In this document: in pieces, positions 19,246 to 26,999 of the stretch
Position numbering within the stretch: position 1 is the first letter of the stretch
How the letters are laid out: every line of letters begins with the position of its first letter
From: Thermococcus celer Vu 13 = JCM 8558
Lineage (GTDB): Archaea; Methanobacteriota_B; Thermococci; Thermococcales; Thermococcaceae
Assembly (NCBI RefSeq): GCF_002214365.1
Contig: NZ_CP014854.1
Coordinates: 1,116,001-1,180,000 of the forward strand
Reading direction: 5' to 3'
Length of the DNA stretch: 64,000 bases
The notes under the pieces: model-generated
What the model was told of the DNA's origin: nothing
The model's database searches: none
Seen by the model: only the letters and a program-made list of their open reading frames with translations
Made by a program: the position numbers and the translations under genes

Positions 19246-19938
19246 TCAATCCGCAGTTTCCGGTTTCTTCCTCTCGAAGAGACCCTTCACGTCGTCGAGA
19301 ACGCTGTTCTTGGCAAAGACGATGAGCTGTCCCTTCTTCGGAAGCTTCGTATCGCCGGAGGGGATTATCAGGTTGCCCTTCTCGTCGTAGATGGCTACCA
19401 TGAGGGCGTCCTTGGGCATTTTCAGATCCTTGACCGTTTTGCCGGCTATCTCGCTGTTCCCATCGATGTTGAAGCGGACTATTTCGGCCCCTTCCTTCGG
19501 GAAGAGGACGCGGTCGAAGCCCGGGGTGACTATGTTCCTGCTTATGTACTCCGCCGCTATCTCCTCGGGGCTTATGACGAAGTCGAAGTAACGCCTGAGG
19601 TCGGTCACTTCCTCGAAGATGCGCCTGTTCTGGGGGTTGCTTATCCTGAGCGACGTCTTTATCTTGGGGTTCAGGTGCTTGGCCAGTATGCAGGCGAGCA
19701 GGTTGGCGTCGTCCTTCCCGGTTAAGGCGGCAAAGGCGTCGGCCTGCTTTATGTTGGCCTCCTCCAGCGTTTTGGGGTCGGTGGCGTCGCCCTCTATGAC
19801 GAGACCGTTGATGAGGAGGGAGAGCTCCTTGGCGCGCTCCTTGTCCATCTCTATTATGGTCACGTCGTGCCCGTCCTCCTCGAGCATCTTAGCCACGAGG
19901 GAGCCAACCCTTCCGGCACCCATTATCACGACGAACAT
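19246..19938 (-). CDS. trkA: TrkA family K+ uptake regulator (RCK domain protein)
   Basis: 230 residues. Residues 1-125 are a Rossmann TrkA-N domain (MFVVIMGAGRVGSLVAKML with GxGxxG, acidic IIEMDKER at the end of beta-2). Residues about 145-225 are a TrkA-C domain (EIVRFNIDGNSEIAGKTVKDL). Such proteins bind NAD(H)/ATP and gate a TrkH/KtrB K+ channel, but no channel gene is in this window. The ATG overlaps the secD stop (TGATG), so it is co-transcribed with secFD. Confidence 0.92.
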   Translation of the reverse strand: MFVVIMGAGRVGSLVAKMLEEDGHDVTIIEMDKERAKELSLLINGLVIEGDATDPKTLEEANIKQADAFAALTGKDDANLLACILAKHLNPKIKTSLRISNPQNRRIFEEVTDLRRYFDFVISPEEIAAEYISRNIVTPGFDRVLFPKEGAEIVRFNIDGNSEIAGKTVKDLKMPKDALMVAIYDEKGNLIIPSGDTKLPKKGQLIVFAKNSVLDDVKGLFERKKPETAD

Positions 19939-21461
19939 CAGTCCTCACCGAGGAGGTATTTGGCTATCTCCGCGTAGGCTGGCCTGGTTATCAGGACTCC
20001 TATGAGCACTCCGAGTATCGTCGTGAAGGCGAAACCCTTGAGCGTTCCGACGAAGTACACCAGCAGGAAGCTCATGGCCGCTATCGTGGTCGCCGCCGAG
20101 GCGAAGATGACAAAGAACGCCCTCCCCATCCTCCTGAGTACGCTCGAACGCCTGCTTACCCTGGTGCTTCTCTCCCCTCCGAGGAGTTCGTCGGTTATGA
20201 CGACCTGCTGGTCAACTCCCGTACCTATTGCAGCTATGATACCCGCGATACTCGGGAGGTCGAGGTTCCACTGTATCAACGCGGCAAAGCCCAGGATGAT
20301 GATGGCCTCGAAGAGGCTCGTCGAAGCGACGGGCACGGCTATCTTCAAGTTGCGGTAGTGGAAGTAAACGATGAGGAACACGGCTATGAGGGCACCTATT
20401 CCCGCGTACAACGCCTGGGTCTTGAAGCCTTCACCGAGCCTCGGCGAGATGAACTGCATCCCAACGACGTTGAGCTTGACGGGGAGTGAACCGCTCTTGA
20501 GGACGGTGTAAACCTTGCTCGCCTCCTGCTCGGCCGAGAGCCTGTCGGGGGCGCTTCCCGTTATTTGAACATCCTGCTGAGCTTCTCCAACCGTCAGACC
20601 CTCACCGAGGGAGTACGGGCCGTAGAGGCCAAGAACCTGGACTATGAGTTGATGGTCGCTCTCTCCCTGGGCCCTCGCAACGTACCTGACCGTTACGTTC
20701 ATTCCCTCGAGCTCCGTCTGAAGTTCCTGCGGAACGTCAACGAGGACCACCTTGTCCTTGCCCTCCGCGAGCTTGGCTATCTCACCGGCGCTCTGGTTGG
20801 CGTAGGCAACGACGCTTATGTTGAAGGCTTTGGTGATCCTCTCAAGGAGCGTCGGCGCTTCCGGGGCCCGGGCGTTGAACTCGGAACTGTTCATGGCCTT
20901 GTAAACGCTCTCCGGAACCACCAGGAGAGAGTTAACCGGCGGGTCAAGGAACATGTCAACGGGCCAGCCGGGCTTGCCCTTGGCGAGCTTGGCGAACTTC
21001 TCCGCGGCGCTCTTTGAGATCCTGAAGGGAACGCTCCAGCTGTTGTCGGAGTTTATCTTGTAGACGCCAACGTACTCAACGTCCTTCCCCGTTCCAAAGA
21101 TGACACCGCTGAACTCCATGTAGAAGACACCCTGACTCTCGATAACCGTCTTTATCTGATTCGCCTGTTCCTCCGTGCTTATGTTGGCCACCTTGACGAG
21201 GACTATCTGGTTCCCCTGGGCCTCAACGGTTATGTCCCTCAGGCCGAGATTGTTCAACCTCCTCTGGAGGGAGTCAACGACGACCGACATTGTCTTACTA
21301 TCAACCGGATGCTCGGTCTGGGCAACGAGTGCAACGCCACCGCTTATGTCGATACCGTAGGTGAGCGGCCTGAGCGCGAGGGTTGCTATTGATCCCACGA
21401 GGAAGAGTATAAGCAGGAGTATCTTCCAGTTCAGGAGGAGTCTTTTGGTTTTCCTTTTCAT
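19938..21461 (-). CDS. secD: Protein translocase subunit SecD
   Basis: 507 residues with TM1 at about 12-32, the D1 motif LTYGIDISGGVAL (about 33-45), a large periplasmic P1-like domain, and five C-terminal TM helices. Characteristic motifs include GIIAAIGTGVDQQVVITDELL, ending in AYAEIAKYLLGED. SecDF uses the ion gradient to pull translocating proteins outward. It overlaps secF by 4 nt (ATGA) and trkA by 1 nt. Confidence 0.96.
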   Translation of the reverse strand: MKRKTKRLLLNWKILLLILFLVGSIATLALRPLTYGIDISGGVALVAQTEHPVDSKTMSVVVDSLQRRLNNLGLRDITVEAQGNQIVLVKVANISTEEQANQIKTVIESQGVFYMEFSGVIFGTGKDVEYVGVYKINSDNSWSVPFRISKSAAEKFAKLAKGKPGWPVDMFLDPPVNSLLVVPESVYKAMNSSEFNARAPEAPTLLERITKAFNISVVAYANQSAGEIAKLAEGKDKVVLVDVPQELQTELEGMNVTVRYVARAQGESDHQLIVQVLGLYGPYSLGEGLTVGEAQQDVQITGSAPDRLSAEQEASKVYTVLKSGSLPVKLNVVGMQFISPRLGEGFKTQALYAGIGALIAVFLIVYFHYRNLKIAVPVASTSLFEAIIILGFAALIQWNLDLPSIAGIIAAIGTGVDQQVVITDELLGGERSTRVSRRSSVLRRMGRAFFVIFASAATTIAAMSFLLVYFVGTLKGFAFTTILGVLIGVLITRPAYAEIAKYLLGED

Positions 21462-22369
21462 ACCCTACCACCCCTTGCTTCCCTGGTGAGGTACCACTTC
21501 AGAACACCGGCGTTGAGGACCCAGGTGTTCATGAAATCGGCGAGGAGACCAAAGATGAGGACTATGGCGATGTTGTCTATGGTCTGGTTGGTGGACACCA
21601 GCCATAGAACGAACAGGGCACCGAGGGTGGTGGTGCTCATGGTAAAGCCAGTGGAAACGGCCGATAGGTAGGCTTCCTCCACGGAGCCCTCCTTCCTCTT
21701 GAGGAGCTTCGTCGTTAGCAGGATGTTGCTGTCGACCGTGTAACCTATGAGCATGAGAAGGGCCGCTATGGTCGCTGTTGTGAGCTCGATTCCGAAGATC
21801 CCCATCAGGGCAACGGCTATCGTCATGTCCGAGAGGGCCGAGAATATTATTGTGAGCGACGGCACGAGGCTCCTGAAGAACAGGAAGACCACGGCCGCCA
21901 TGGCGAGGAACGCAAACACCAGCGCCCGTATTCCCTGTTGCTGCGCTATCTTCCCAAAGGTTGGCTGAACCTCACTGTGGATGTACTCCGCGTTCGGGTA
22001 CCTCTCCTTCAGGACTCTGATTATTCTCACGGGATCAGTACCCGCCGGGGCGTAGACCCTGACACCCGTGGACTGGACGCCCGTGAACCTCTCCACCCTG
22101 ACGTCCACACCGATTTTATCGCTTACATACTTGGCCAGCTCATCGGGGTTGGCGTCGACCCCGTAGCCCGTGACCACAACACCGCCATTGAGGTCTATGC
22201 CCAGAGGTGGGAAGCTAATCGCGAGGAGTATCAGGGCTATCAAGAAGACGGCGAGAGGATAGGTTATCATCTTTTTGTATTCCATCCTCGCGAGGAAGCT
22301 CAGTTTCTCCCGCTCCTTTGCCTTTATGCTATCAATAGAAGGCCCTGTCCTTGTTTTAGACTTCGACAT
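21458..22369 (-). CDS. secF: Protein translocase subunit SecF
   Basis: 303 residues with six TM helices. The signature GIDLNGGVVVTGYG is near residue 57, and LIGYTVDSNILLTTKLLK is in TM4/5. The N-terminal 30 residues are basic and cytosolic. The ATG follows GGGGTGAAGGT. First gene of the secF-secD-trkA operon, transcribed away from speH. Confidence 0.95.
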   Translation of the reverse strand: MSKSKTRTGPSIDSIKAKEREKLSFLARMEYKKMITYPLAVFLIALILLAISFPPLGIDLNGGVVVTGYGVDANPDELAKYVSDKIGVDVRVERFTGVQSTGVRVYAPAGTDPVRIIRVLKERYPNAEYIHSEVQPTFGKIAQQQGIRALVFAFLAMAAVVFLFFRSLVPSLTIIFSALSDMTIAVALMGIFGIELTTATIAALLMLIGYTVDSNILLTTKLLKRKEGSVEEAYLSAVSTGFTMSTTTLGALFVLWLVSTNQTIDNIAIVLIFGLLADFMNTWVLNAGVLKWYLTREARGGRV

Positions 22370-22703
22370 ACCTTCACCCCTTTACGAGTTTTATCCGGAC
22401 TTGTCGTTAGTTGGAGGTACGAGTTTTAAAATTAGTGGTTCACGATTAAAAAAGATCACCGGTGAGCATGGTTAAACCAAGCGTAGAAGGGGCATAATCC
22501 ATAGAAGGGCCCTTAAATCGGAACTTAGAAGAATCCGCCGTGAGCTCGTAGAAAAGCCCCACAACAAACAGGACATAACAATTCAATAGATTCAAAACCC
22601 ATCCAGAGCGGTTCACCATCAGAACGACCGCTTGACTGCTCTTTACAGGGAGGCTTAACTTTAAAAGGGGGCCCATAAATATGGGCAAGAGGAGGTGAGA
22701 GCC
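22370..22703. other. 334-nt divergent spacer between secF and the SAM decarboxylase gene
   Basis: The spacer holds the secF promoter region (A/T-rich stretch about 22425-22450 on the minus strand), the 10-bp palindrome TCACCGGTGA at 22453-22462, and the speH promoter at the right. A minus-strand frame of 57 codons (22446-22619) with a hydrophobic N-terminus is open but has no convincing ribosome binding site. No RNA gene was recognised. Confidence 0.5.
22656..22686 (+). promoter_or_regulatory. speH promoter with palindrome just after the TATA box
   Basis: TTAACTTTAAAAG (TATA about 22658-22667) is followed by GCCCAT-AAAT-ATGGGC (22671-22686), a perfect 6-bp inverted repeat lying between TATA and the predicted start site, directly before the AGGAGGTGAGA ribosome site. 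Position suggests a repressor operator or an mRNA 5' hairpin; which one cannot be told from sequence. Confidence 0.5.
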
Positions 22704-23126
22704 ATGGCCGAGATAGAGACGATAGGGTTCCACTACGTGGTTGAGGCCGCGGGTTGCGATCCTGAGATCCTCGGTGACGCTAACAGGATAAGGGAGATAT
22801 TCCTCGAGGCGGCTAAAGTCGGCAAAATGGAGATCAAGGCGAGCTACTTCTTCAAGTTCTCCCCCACCGGCGTCAGCGGGATGGTCATCGTCGCCGAGAG
22901 CCACATCTCCATACACACCTGGCCGGAGAGGGGCTACGCGGCCCTGGACGTCTACACCTGCGGAACGAGCGCCGACCCGGAGAAGGCCGTCGATTACATT
23001 CTCGAGCAACTAAAGGCGAGATACGCTCACGTTTCGGAAATAAAGAGGGGAATAGAGGAGGACGACAACACCTTCACCCACATGATACTCACGTGGGAGG
23101 AGAGCCTAAGGAAAAACGGGGATTAG
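22704..23126 (+). CDS. speH: S-adenosylmethionine decarboxylase proenzyme
   Basis: 140 residues; ATG at 22704 with GAGGTGAGAGCC before it. The self-cleavage site is Glu65-Ser66 in ESHISIHTWPE, generating the pyruvoyl group on Ser66. H71 and C86 (YTCGTS) are the other conserved catalytic residues. Length and motifs match the archaeal/bacterial class 1 enzyme. Decarboxylated SAM is the aminopropyl donor for spermidine, agmatine-derived and long-chain polyamines that hyperthermophiles need. Convergent with the HTH gene, with a 4-nt overlap. Confidence 0.97.
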   Translation: MAEIETIGFHYVVEAAGCDPEILGDANRIREIFLEAAKVGKMEIKASYFFKFSPTGVSGMVIVAESHISIHTWPERGYAALDVYTCGTSADPEKAVDYILEQLKARYAHVSEIKRGIEEDDNTFTHMILTWEESLRKNGD

Positions 23127-23647
23127 AGCATCCGCTCTATCTCCTTTATCCTGACAAGAGTGTCATCGAGTATTCTCCGGACGTTCTCAAGCTTCGTCTT
23201 CAGCTCCTCATTCTCCCGTTCGAGGGCCCTTACCCTCTCCTCGAGCTCCTCCTTCTCCCTCTTGAGCTTCTCGTACTCCTCCGTTGCGACCAGCTGACCT
23301 CCTTTCGCGAGGACTTCGACGTTTCTAACGAGTTCGTCGAGCTTACCAGCTTTTATGAGCTCATAGGTCTCCCTGACCAGCTGTCCGGCCTTGGTTTCTC
23401 CCTTCAGGTGTTTCCTTATCGTCTGTTCCGTCCTGCCGAGCTCCTCCGCTATCTCCCCGGTGGTCATCCCGGCCTTTTCCCTCGCTATCGCCCCGGCCGC
23501 CACTGCCAGACTGTCGACCCAGGTGAGCCTCTCTGAGGGATCCCTGATGAGCTCTATGACCTCCGGCCTGAAGAGCGTCGCGAATAGCAGAACGCTCTCG
23601 AGCCTGTGGATCTCCTCCCTTCCAATCGGGTTGAGGGGAACCTCCAT
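23123..23647 (-). CDS. Predicted transcriptional regulator, HTH plus coiled coil (COG1318-like)
   Basis: 174 residues from the ATG at 23647, with GGAGGTGATGGAG upstream. The HTH is at about residues 60-82 (MTTGEIAEELGRTEQTIRKHL). Residues about 120-174 form a Glu/Lys/Leu coiled coil (EEYEKLKREKEELEERVRAL) that likely dimerises the protein. It lies 21 nt downstream of the KaiC-like ATPase gene in the same direction, so it is probably in one operon and could bind the duplicated promoter element at 24428-24493; that is inference. Confidence 0.8.
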   Translation of the reverse strand: MEVPLNPIGREEIHRLESVLLFATLFRPEVIELIRDPSERLTWVDSLAVAAGAIAREKAGMTTGEIAEELGRTEQTIRKHLKGETKAGQLVRETYELIKAGKLDELVRNVEVLAKGGQLVATEEYEKLKREKEELEERVRALERENEELKTKLENVRRILDDTLVRIKEIERML

Positions 23648-23668
23648 CTCCATCACCTCCCTCCGTTT

Positions 23669-24415
23669 TTACTCAAGCTCAACAACGGCTTTCCTCTTCA
23701 GGACCTTGTCGGGGTGAACGACTATTCCCCGGTCGGTTATCTCGAAGGGATGCCTCTTCATCGAGTGGCTCGTTCCGCGCATCTTCCAGACGATGAGGCT
23801 CCTCCTGAGCTCGCCGTCCATTTCGTCGAGATCGAGGCGGATTATCCCGTCGACGCCGTGCTCGACCCCGGGTCCGCCGAAGCCCCTCTCGCCAACGCTT
23901 ATCTGGCTAACGAACAGGCTGGTAACGCCCATCCCGGCAAGAACCCTCTTCAGCTGCATTACAACGCTCCTCGCCATGGCGGGTTTGTTGATGTAGAGAG
24001 TCGTTACGGAGTCTATGACGAGCCTCTTTGCCCCCACGTCCTTAACGGCCGTCCTGAGGACGTCGATGAACTCCCTGATGTCGGTGAGATCGCGGACTAT
24101 GTACTTCTCATACTCCTTGCTCTTGCCGATCCCGGCGGTAAACGCATCGACCATGGCGAACAGGCCTTCCTCCTCGTACTTCCGAACGTCCCAGCCGAAA
24201 CCCGCCATGTTCTGCCTCACCTGAACCGGGTGCTCCTCGAGGGCAACGTACACCCCCGGTTCGCCCATTTTGAGACCGTTCCATATGAACTGCTGGCTGA
24301 AGATGCTCTTCCCGGTCCCGGGCCCGCCGCTGAGCAGGACCACGTTCCTCTCGGGGATTCCCCCGTGGAGTACCTCGTCCATCCCTGGGATCCCTGTCCC
24401 CACGCGCTTAACCAT
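23669..24415 (-). CDS. KaiC/RadA-like RecA-superfamily ATPase
   Basis: 248 residues from the ATG at 24415 with GGTGAGTGTC just before it; upstream in-frame extension crosses the TATA boxes and is rejected. It has a single KaiC domain: [17 protein letters not shown], Walker A GGPGTGKS at 30-37, a catalytic Glu pair in VALEEHP (about 61-67), Walker [13 protein letters not shown] (about 128-139) and VSQIS. Archaeal single-domain KaiC-like proteins act in signalling, for example near motility or stress genes, but the role here is unknown. Expressed from a promoter duplicated in tandem. Confidence 0.87.
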   Translation of the reverse strand: MVKRVGTGIPGMDEVLHGGIPERNVVLLSGGPGTGKSIFSQQFIWNGLKMGEPGVYVALEEHPVQVRQNMAGFGWDVRKYEEEGLFAMVDAFTAGIGKSKEYEKYIVRDLTDIREFIDVLRTAVKDVGAKRLVIDSVTTLYINKPAMARSVVMQLKRVLAGMGVTSLFVSQISVGERGFGGPGVEHGVDGIIRLDLDEMDGELRRSLIVWKMRGTSHSMKRHPFEITDRGIVVHPDKVLKRKAVVELE

Positions 24416-24427
24416 GACACTCACCGT

Positions 24428-24493
24428 TTGGTTAATGAAACTGAAACTTTTATATATTTTTTGGTTAACGAAACCGAAACTTTTATATATTTC
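24428..24493. repeat. Tandem 33-bp duplication carrying two TATA boxes
   Basis: Two adjacent 33-nt copies (24428-24460 and 24461-24493) differ at three positions. Each holds TTGGTTAA-(T/C)-GAAAC-(T/C)-GAAAC followed by TTTTATATATTT. On the minus strand each gives a TATA box (AAATATATAAAAG), the nearer ending about 30 nt before the KaiC-like ATG and the other 33 nt further. The box also reads as TATA on the plus strand, toward the membrane protein gene. GGTT and AACC half-sites around the GAAAC repeats could be regulator sites. Confidence 0.75.
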
Positions 24494-24598
24494 AATTGCG
24501 TAAATTTTCATGCAAAAACCCGTTGGGGGGTCAATGGGGAGACGTGCATTAGGTACTAGATGCGTTTCGATTACACCTGGTCCATAGGGGGGTTCTGG

Positions 24599-24952
24599 AT
24601 GGGACATATGAAACGACACGAAGCCATTTATTTCGTTCTCCTTGCTTTGGGGTGTATCCTCTGGCTTGAGAATCACTATCCTTCGATTGAAGCAGTTCTT
24701 GGTGGCCTGATTGGTGCAGTGGCCATTTACATCGTTCCCGGGGTGATTTTCAGGAGCATGGGAATCAACAAACCCGCTGTGGTCTTTACTATACTATGGG
24801 AATTCGTCGGTGCCATCGTGACAAGGGTCATAGATTTCCCTCTCTGGAGTTTCTTTCTAATGGCAGGCGTTGGTGGCGTTGTCGTTTTACTGTTCTTTCC
24901 CCTTTTAGAAATGGCAGGTTGGATCACGGGTGATAGCCATAAAGAACTCTAA
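24599..24952 (+). CDS. Small integral membrane protein of unknown function
   Basis: 117 residues from the ATG at 24599 (GGGGGG 6-11 nt upstream); in-frame ATGs at 24560 and 24608 are alternatives. Four hydrophobic segments are visible: about 10-26, 30-50, 58-78 and 82-105. The soluble tail is short (ITGDSHKEL). No family recognised. Its base composition is more A/T-rich than the flanking housekeeping genes, consistent with an accessory island. Divergent from the KaiC-like ATPase and possibly driven by the plus-strand reading of the duplicated TATA element. Confidence 0.65.
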   Translation: MGHMKRHEAIYFVLLALGCILWLENHYPSIEAVLGGLIGAVAIYIVPGVIFRSMGINKPAVVFTILWEFVGAIVTRVIDFPLWSFFLMAGVGGVVVLLFFPLLEMAGWITGDSHKEL

Positions 24953-25064
24953 GCCTCTTTGTGTCTCTCCTTCTTGTCTATATTGCGCCGTGAACTGCTG
25001 TGAGGAGGAAGGAACTTATTGTGACTATCTACGCCCCGGACCGTAATGGCGGAGGTGATGTGTA

Positions 25065-25226
25065 ATGATGCTTAGGGATACGCTTGTCTTTTTAATCTCT
25101 TTAATTTTCACAGGTCTGGCAATAATTGATGGAACTTCTCTCCTTGTTGCAGTAGCAACAATTATGTTTCCATTTGTTGCCGGCAAATCTCATCCGGCTC
25201 CACAGGAGGTGAAAAGGGATGGTTGA
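25065..25226 (+). CDS. Small two-helix membrane protein (53 aa)
   Basis: 53 codons beginning with Met-Met-Leu-Arg; the strong GGAGGTGATG site ends 4 nt before the first ATG. Two hydrophobic segments (about residues 6-22 and 25-42) are followed by a polar tail ending KRDG. The start overlaps the stop of a 21-codon GTG-initiated frame (25000-25065) as TAATG, and its own end overlaps the next small gene, suggesting translational coupling. No family recognised. Confidence 0.55.
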   Translation: MMLRDTLVFLISLIFTGLAIIDGTSLLVAVATIMFPFVAGKSHPAPQEVKRDG

Positions 25227-25332
25227 AATTACGTTGAAGAGAACGCTACTCATTTTCTTTTTGCTAAATCTTGTTGTCTTTGTGATGGTAGTAACTGACA
25301 CCGGAAGTATTGAAAACATTCTGTTAGGATAA
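25219..25332 (+). CDS. Small single-helix membrane protein (37 aa)
   Basis: 37 codons, starting MVEITLKRTLL, preceded by GGAGGTGAAAAGGG (a good ribosome site inside the preceding small gene). One TM helix at about 8-27 with a short acidic/polar C-terminus (TDTGSIENILLG). It overlaps the 53-codon gene by 8 nt, so the two likely make a coupled pair. Function unknown; pairs of tiny membrane proteins can be toxin, pilus or quorum components, but nothing here decides. Confidence 0.5.
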   Translation: MVEITLKRTLLIFFLLNLVVFVMVVTDTGSIENILLG

Positions 25333-25530
25333 CTGGGGCATCACCTCCTGAAGCCATTCAGCAACATCACCAGGTGGTCGACCAAACCGAGAATGAACCC
25401 TAACAAAATTATACCAGAAAGCAAACAGAAAAACAAACCTGTGAACCTTCCGCCAATCCTTACCCCTGAAATTATTCCAGAAACGCCTCGTTCTCTCCTT
25501 AAGGGTCCTGATAATGGTTCCAGTCTTCAT
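25324..25530 (-). pseudogene. C-terminal remnant of a DDE (IS6-like) transposase
   Basis: 68 codons corresponding only to the C-terminal end of a DDE integrase fold. KERTRRFWNNF fits the last catalytic Glu and its helix, and NFVRVHSRFGRPP is the conserved tail seen in IS6-type archaeal transposases. The preceding ~150 residues with the first two Asp are absent; an in-frame stop lies 9 codons before the first Met. No terminal inverted repeats were found. This is a decayed insertion sequence that marks the A/T-rich island. Confidence 0.7.
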
Positions 25531-25613
25531 TTTCCCCCTCTCTTTTCTGAAGTATCATCAGGCACTTAAACCTAACACCCTACTACTTATCCTGACAGTA
25601 TCGGTTAGGAAAA

Positions 25614-26120
25614 TCAGCGCTTCCGCCTTATGAACTCGCCGACGTCCGTGACGTTCAGAATGAACTTCCTCCCGCTCCCCGGGTTTATCCTGCCGATGCC
25701 GAGGAGAACACCGTTCTCATCGTAGATCACCAGCTTCTTCGTCCCCTGCCAGCTGTACCTCCTCACACCACTCCTCGGCACGTCCTTTCCCGTCGTGAAG
25801 AGGAAGCCGGCCTTCGGCGTTAGGACGGCGTAGTTCCTCTCGACCCTGACGAAGTAGAAGAACTCGACGTTGGGGTAGAACTTCTCGACGAGGTTTTCAT
25901 CCACCTTGATCGTGCCCACGAAGGTTCCGTAGGAGTGGGGTTTGAGTTTAATCCGTTCAACCCCCTTCCAGAGGCTCTCGTTCACGGCGTAGACGTCGCG
26001 GAACCTCCCCTCGACCACGGCGAAGAAGTGATGTCTCAGCTCACCGTACTTCTCCGCCTCCCTCAGAAGCAGGTCGTACTCCCAGGCCGAGGCCCTTCTG
26101 TACCTTAGCTCTCCCCCCAT
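25614..26120 (-). CDS. NIP7-like PUA domain protein
   Basis: 168 residues. An N-terminal pre-PUA domain (about 1-85, with the typical [20 protein letters not shown]) is followed by a PUA domain (about 90-165) with [20 protein letters not shown]. In eukaryotes Nip7 works in 60S subunit biogenesis and archaeal homologues bind RNA, probably rRNA. A TATA-like CCTTTTAAGG lies about 20-30 nt before the ATG, so the mRNA is nearly leaderless. Confidence 0.82.
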   Translation of the reverse strand: MGGELRYRRASAWEYDLLLREAEKYGELRHHFFAVVEGRFRDVYAVNESLWKGVERIKLKPHSYGTFVGTIKVDENLVEKFYPNVEFFYFVRVERNYAVLTPKAGFLFTTGKDVPRSGVRRYSWQGTKKLVIYDENGVLLGIGRINPGSGRKFILNVTDVGEFIRRKR

Positions 26121-26237
26121 GGTTAAGCCCTCGATGGGGGCCTTAAAAGGCTATCCCGCTTCGCCCGGGAGCCACAATGGCGGGATGAGAGAAAAATTTA
26201 TAAACCCACTCGGGGGAGTATGGAACGGGCACCGGGT

Positions 26238-26315
26238 CCCGCGGTAGCCTAGCCTGGGAGCGGCGGCGGACTGTAGATCCGCAGGTCCCCGGTTCAAATC
26301 CGGGCCGCGGGACCA
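26238..26315 (+). tRNA. tRNA-Tyr (anticodon GTA)
   Basis: The acceptor CCCGCGG pairs with CCGCGGG, giving the archaeal tyrosine identity pair C1:G72 and discriminator A. The anticodon stem GCGGA/TCCGC encloses loop CTGTAGA (anticodon GTA). The T arm CCCGG-TTCAAAT-CCGGG is intact and CCA is encoded at 26313-26315. The promoter AAATTTATAAACC lies about 35-47 nt upstream. No intron is seen. Confidence 0.96.
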
Positions 26316-26435
26316 CCAGAATTCCAACGGCTCTTCTGATCATTGCAATCACAGCCTCGATTTTTATGCACCTTCTGCCCGAGCTTTTAGAAAACCTTTT
26401 AATCTTCAGCACCATGTTAAACTTCGGTGTTTAAG

Positions 26436-26879
26436 ATGTCCGGCGATAGTTTTCTCACGGAGCAACAGATCAGGATCCTCCGTCTTCGAGCTCAGGGGTT
26501 GAAGCAGAGCGAGATAGCCGAGCTACTCGGCACGAGCAGGGCCAACGTGAGCATACTCGAAAGGAGGGCCCTAAGGAAGATAGAGAAGGCCCGGAACACC
26601 CTTCTACTCTGGGAGCAGATTAACTCCCGGCTGAGCGTTGAGGTGAGGAAGGGGGAGGACATCTTCAGCGTTCCCGAGAGACTCTTCAAAAGGGCGGACG
26701 AGCTCGGGGTTCACGTTCCCTACAGCACCGCCGAGATAATAGCCTTCCTCGTTGAACACGCCCCCCTGAAGGATCGCATAGCCAGGGATGACTTTACGCT
26801 GTTCCTTGACTCCAAGAACAGGCTCAGGATCGGCGAGTACCTCGCCAACGAGACCGTTGAATCGAAGGATGGGGAGTGA
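26436..26879 (+). CDS. Tfx family DNA-binding protein
   Basis: 147 residues starting MSGDSFLTEQQIRIL; the GTG 9 nt upstream is part of the ribosome-site segment. The N-terminal HTH (about 8-45: LRAQGLKQSEIAELLGTSRANVSILERRA, shown here by its core LKQSEIAELLGTSRANVS) is the LuxR-like HTH of the Tfx family, named after the Methanothermobacter activator of the molybdenum formylmethanofuran dehydrogenase operon. The C-terminal acidic domain is about 65-147. It is followed after 120 nt by the DUF2139 gene; control of that gene is possible but not shown. Confidence 0.88.
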   Translation: MSGDSFLTEQQIRILRLRAQGLKQSEIAELLGTSRANVSILERRALRKIEKARNTLLLWEQINSRLSVEVRKGEDIFSVPERLFKRADELGVHVPYSTAEIIAFLVEHAPLKDRIARDDFTLFLDSKNRLRIGEYLANETVESKDGE

Positions 26880-26999
26880 ATACCACACTTCTACTCGTCC
26901 CTGTTGTCACCGGCGGAGGTCGGTGGTTTGGTCGCGATACAAGGCCGGACAATCCGAAAGGCCAATAAGGGCCGGGTGCGTAACACCCACGGTGATACG

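Noticed and set aside
22446-22619. 57-codon minus-strand frame with a hydrophobic start in the secF/speH spacer
   Set aside because: No ribosome site, sits in the promoter region of secF, no recognisable family. Left as a possibility only in the spacer entry.
24428-24493. Start of a CRISPR array
   Set aside because: Only two copies, directly abutting with no spacer between them, and containing TATA boxes; it is a promoter duplication. No CRISPR array or cas gene is present in the window.
24416-24676. 87-residue N-terminal extension of the KaiC-like ATPase
   Set aside because: It would translate across both TATA boxes of the tandem repeat, and GGTGAGTGTC lies directly before the ATG at 24415.
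24923-24935. ATCAC-GG-GTGAT palindrome as a Tgr site
   Set aside because: The spacer is 2 nt rather than 5 and it lies inside the end of a coding region, not at a promoter.
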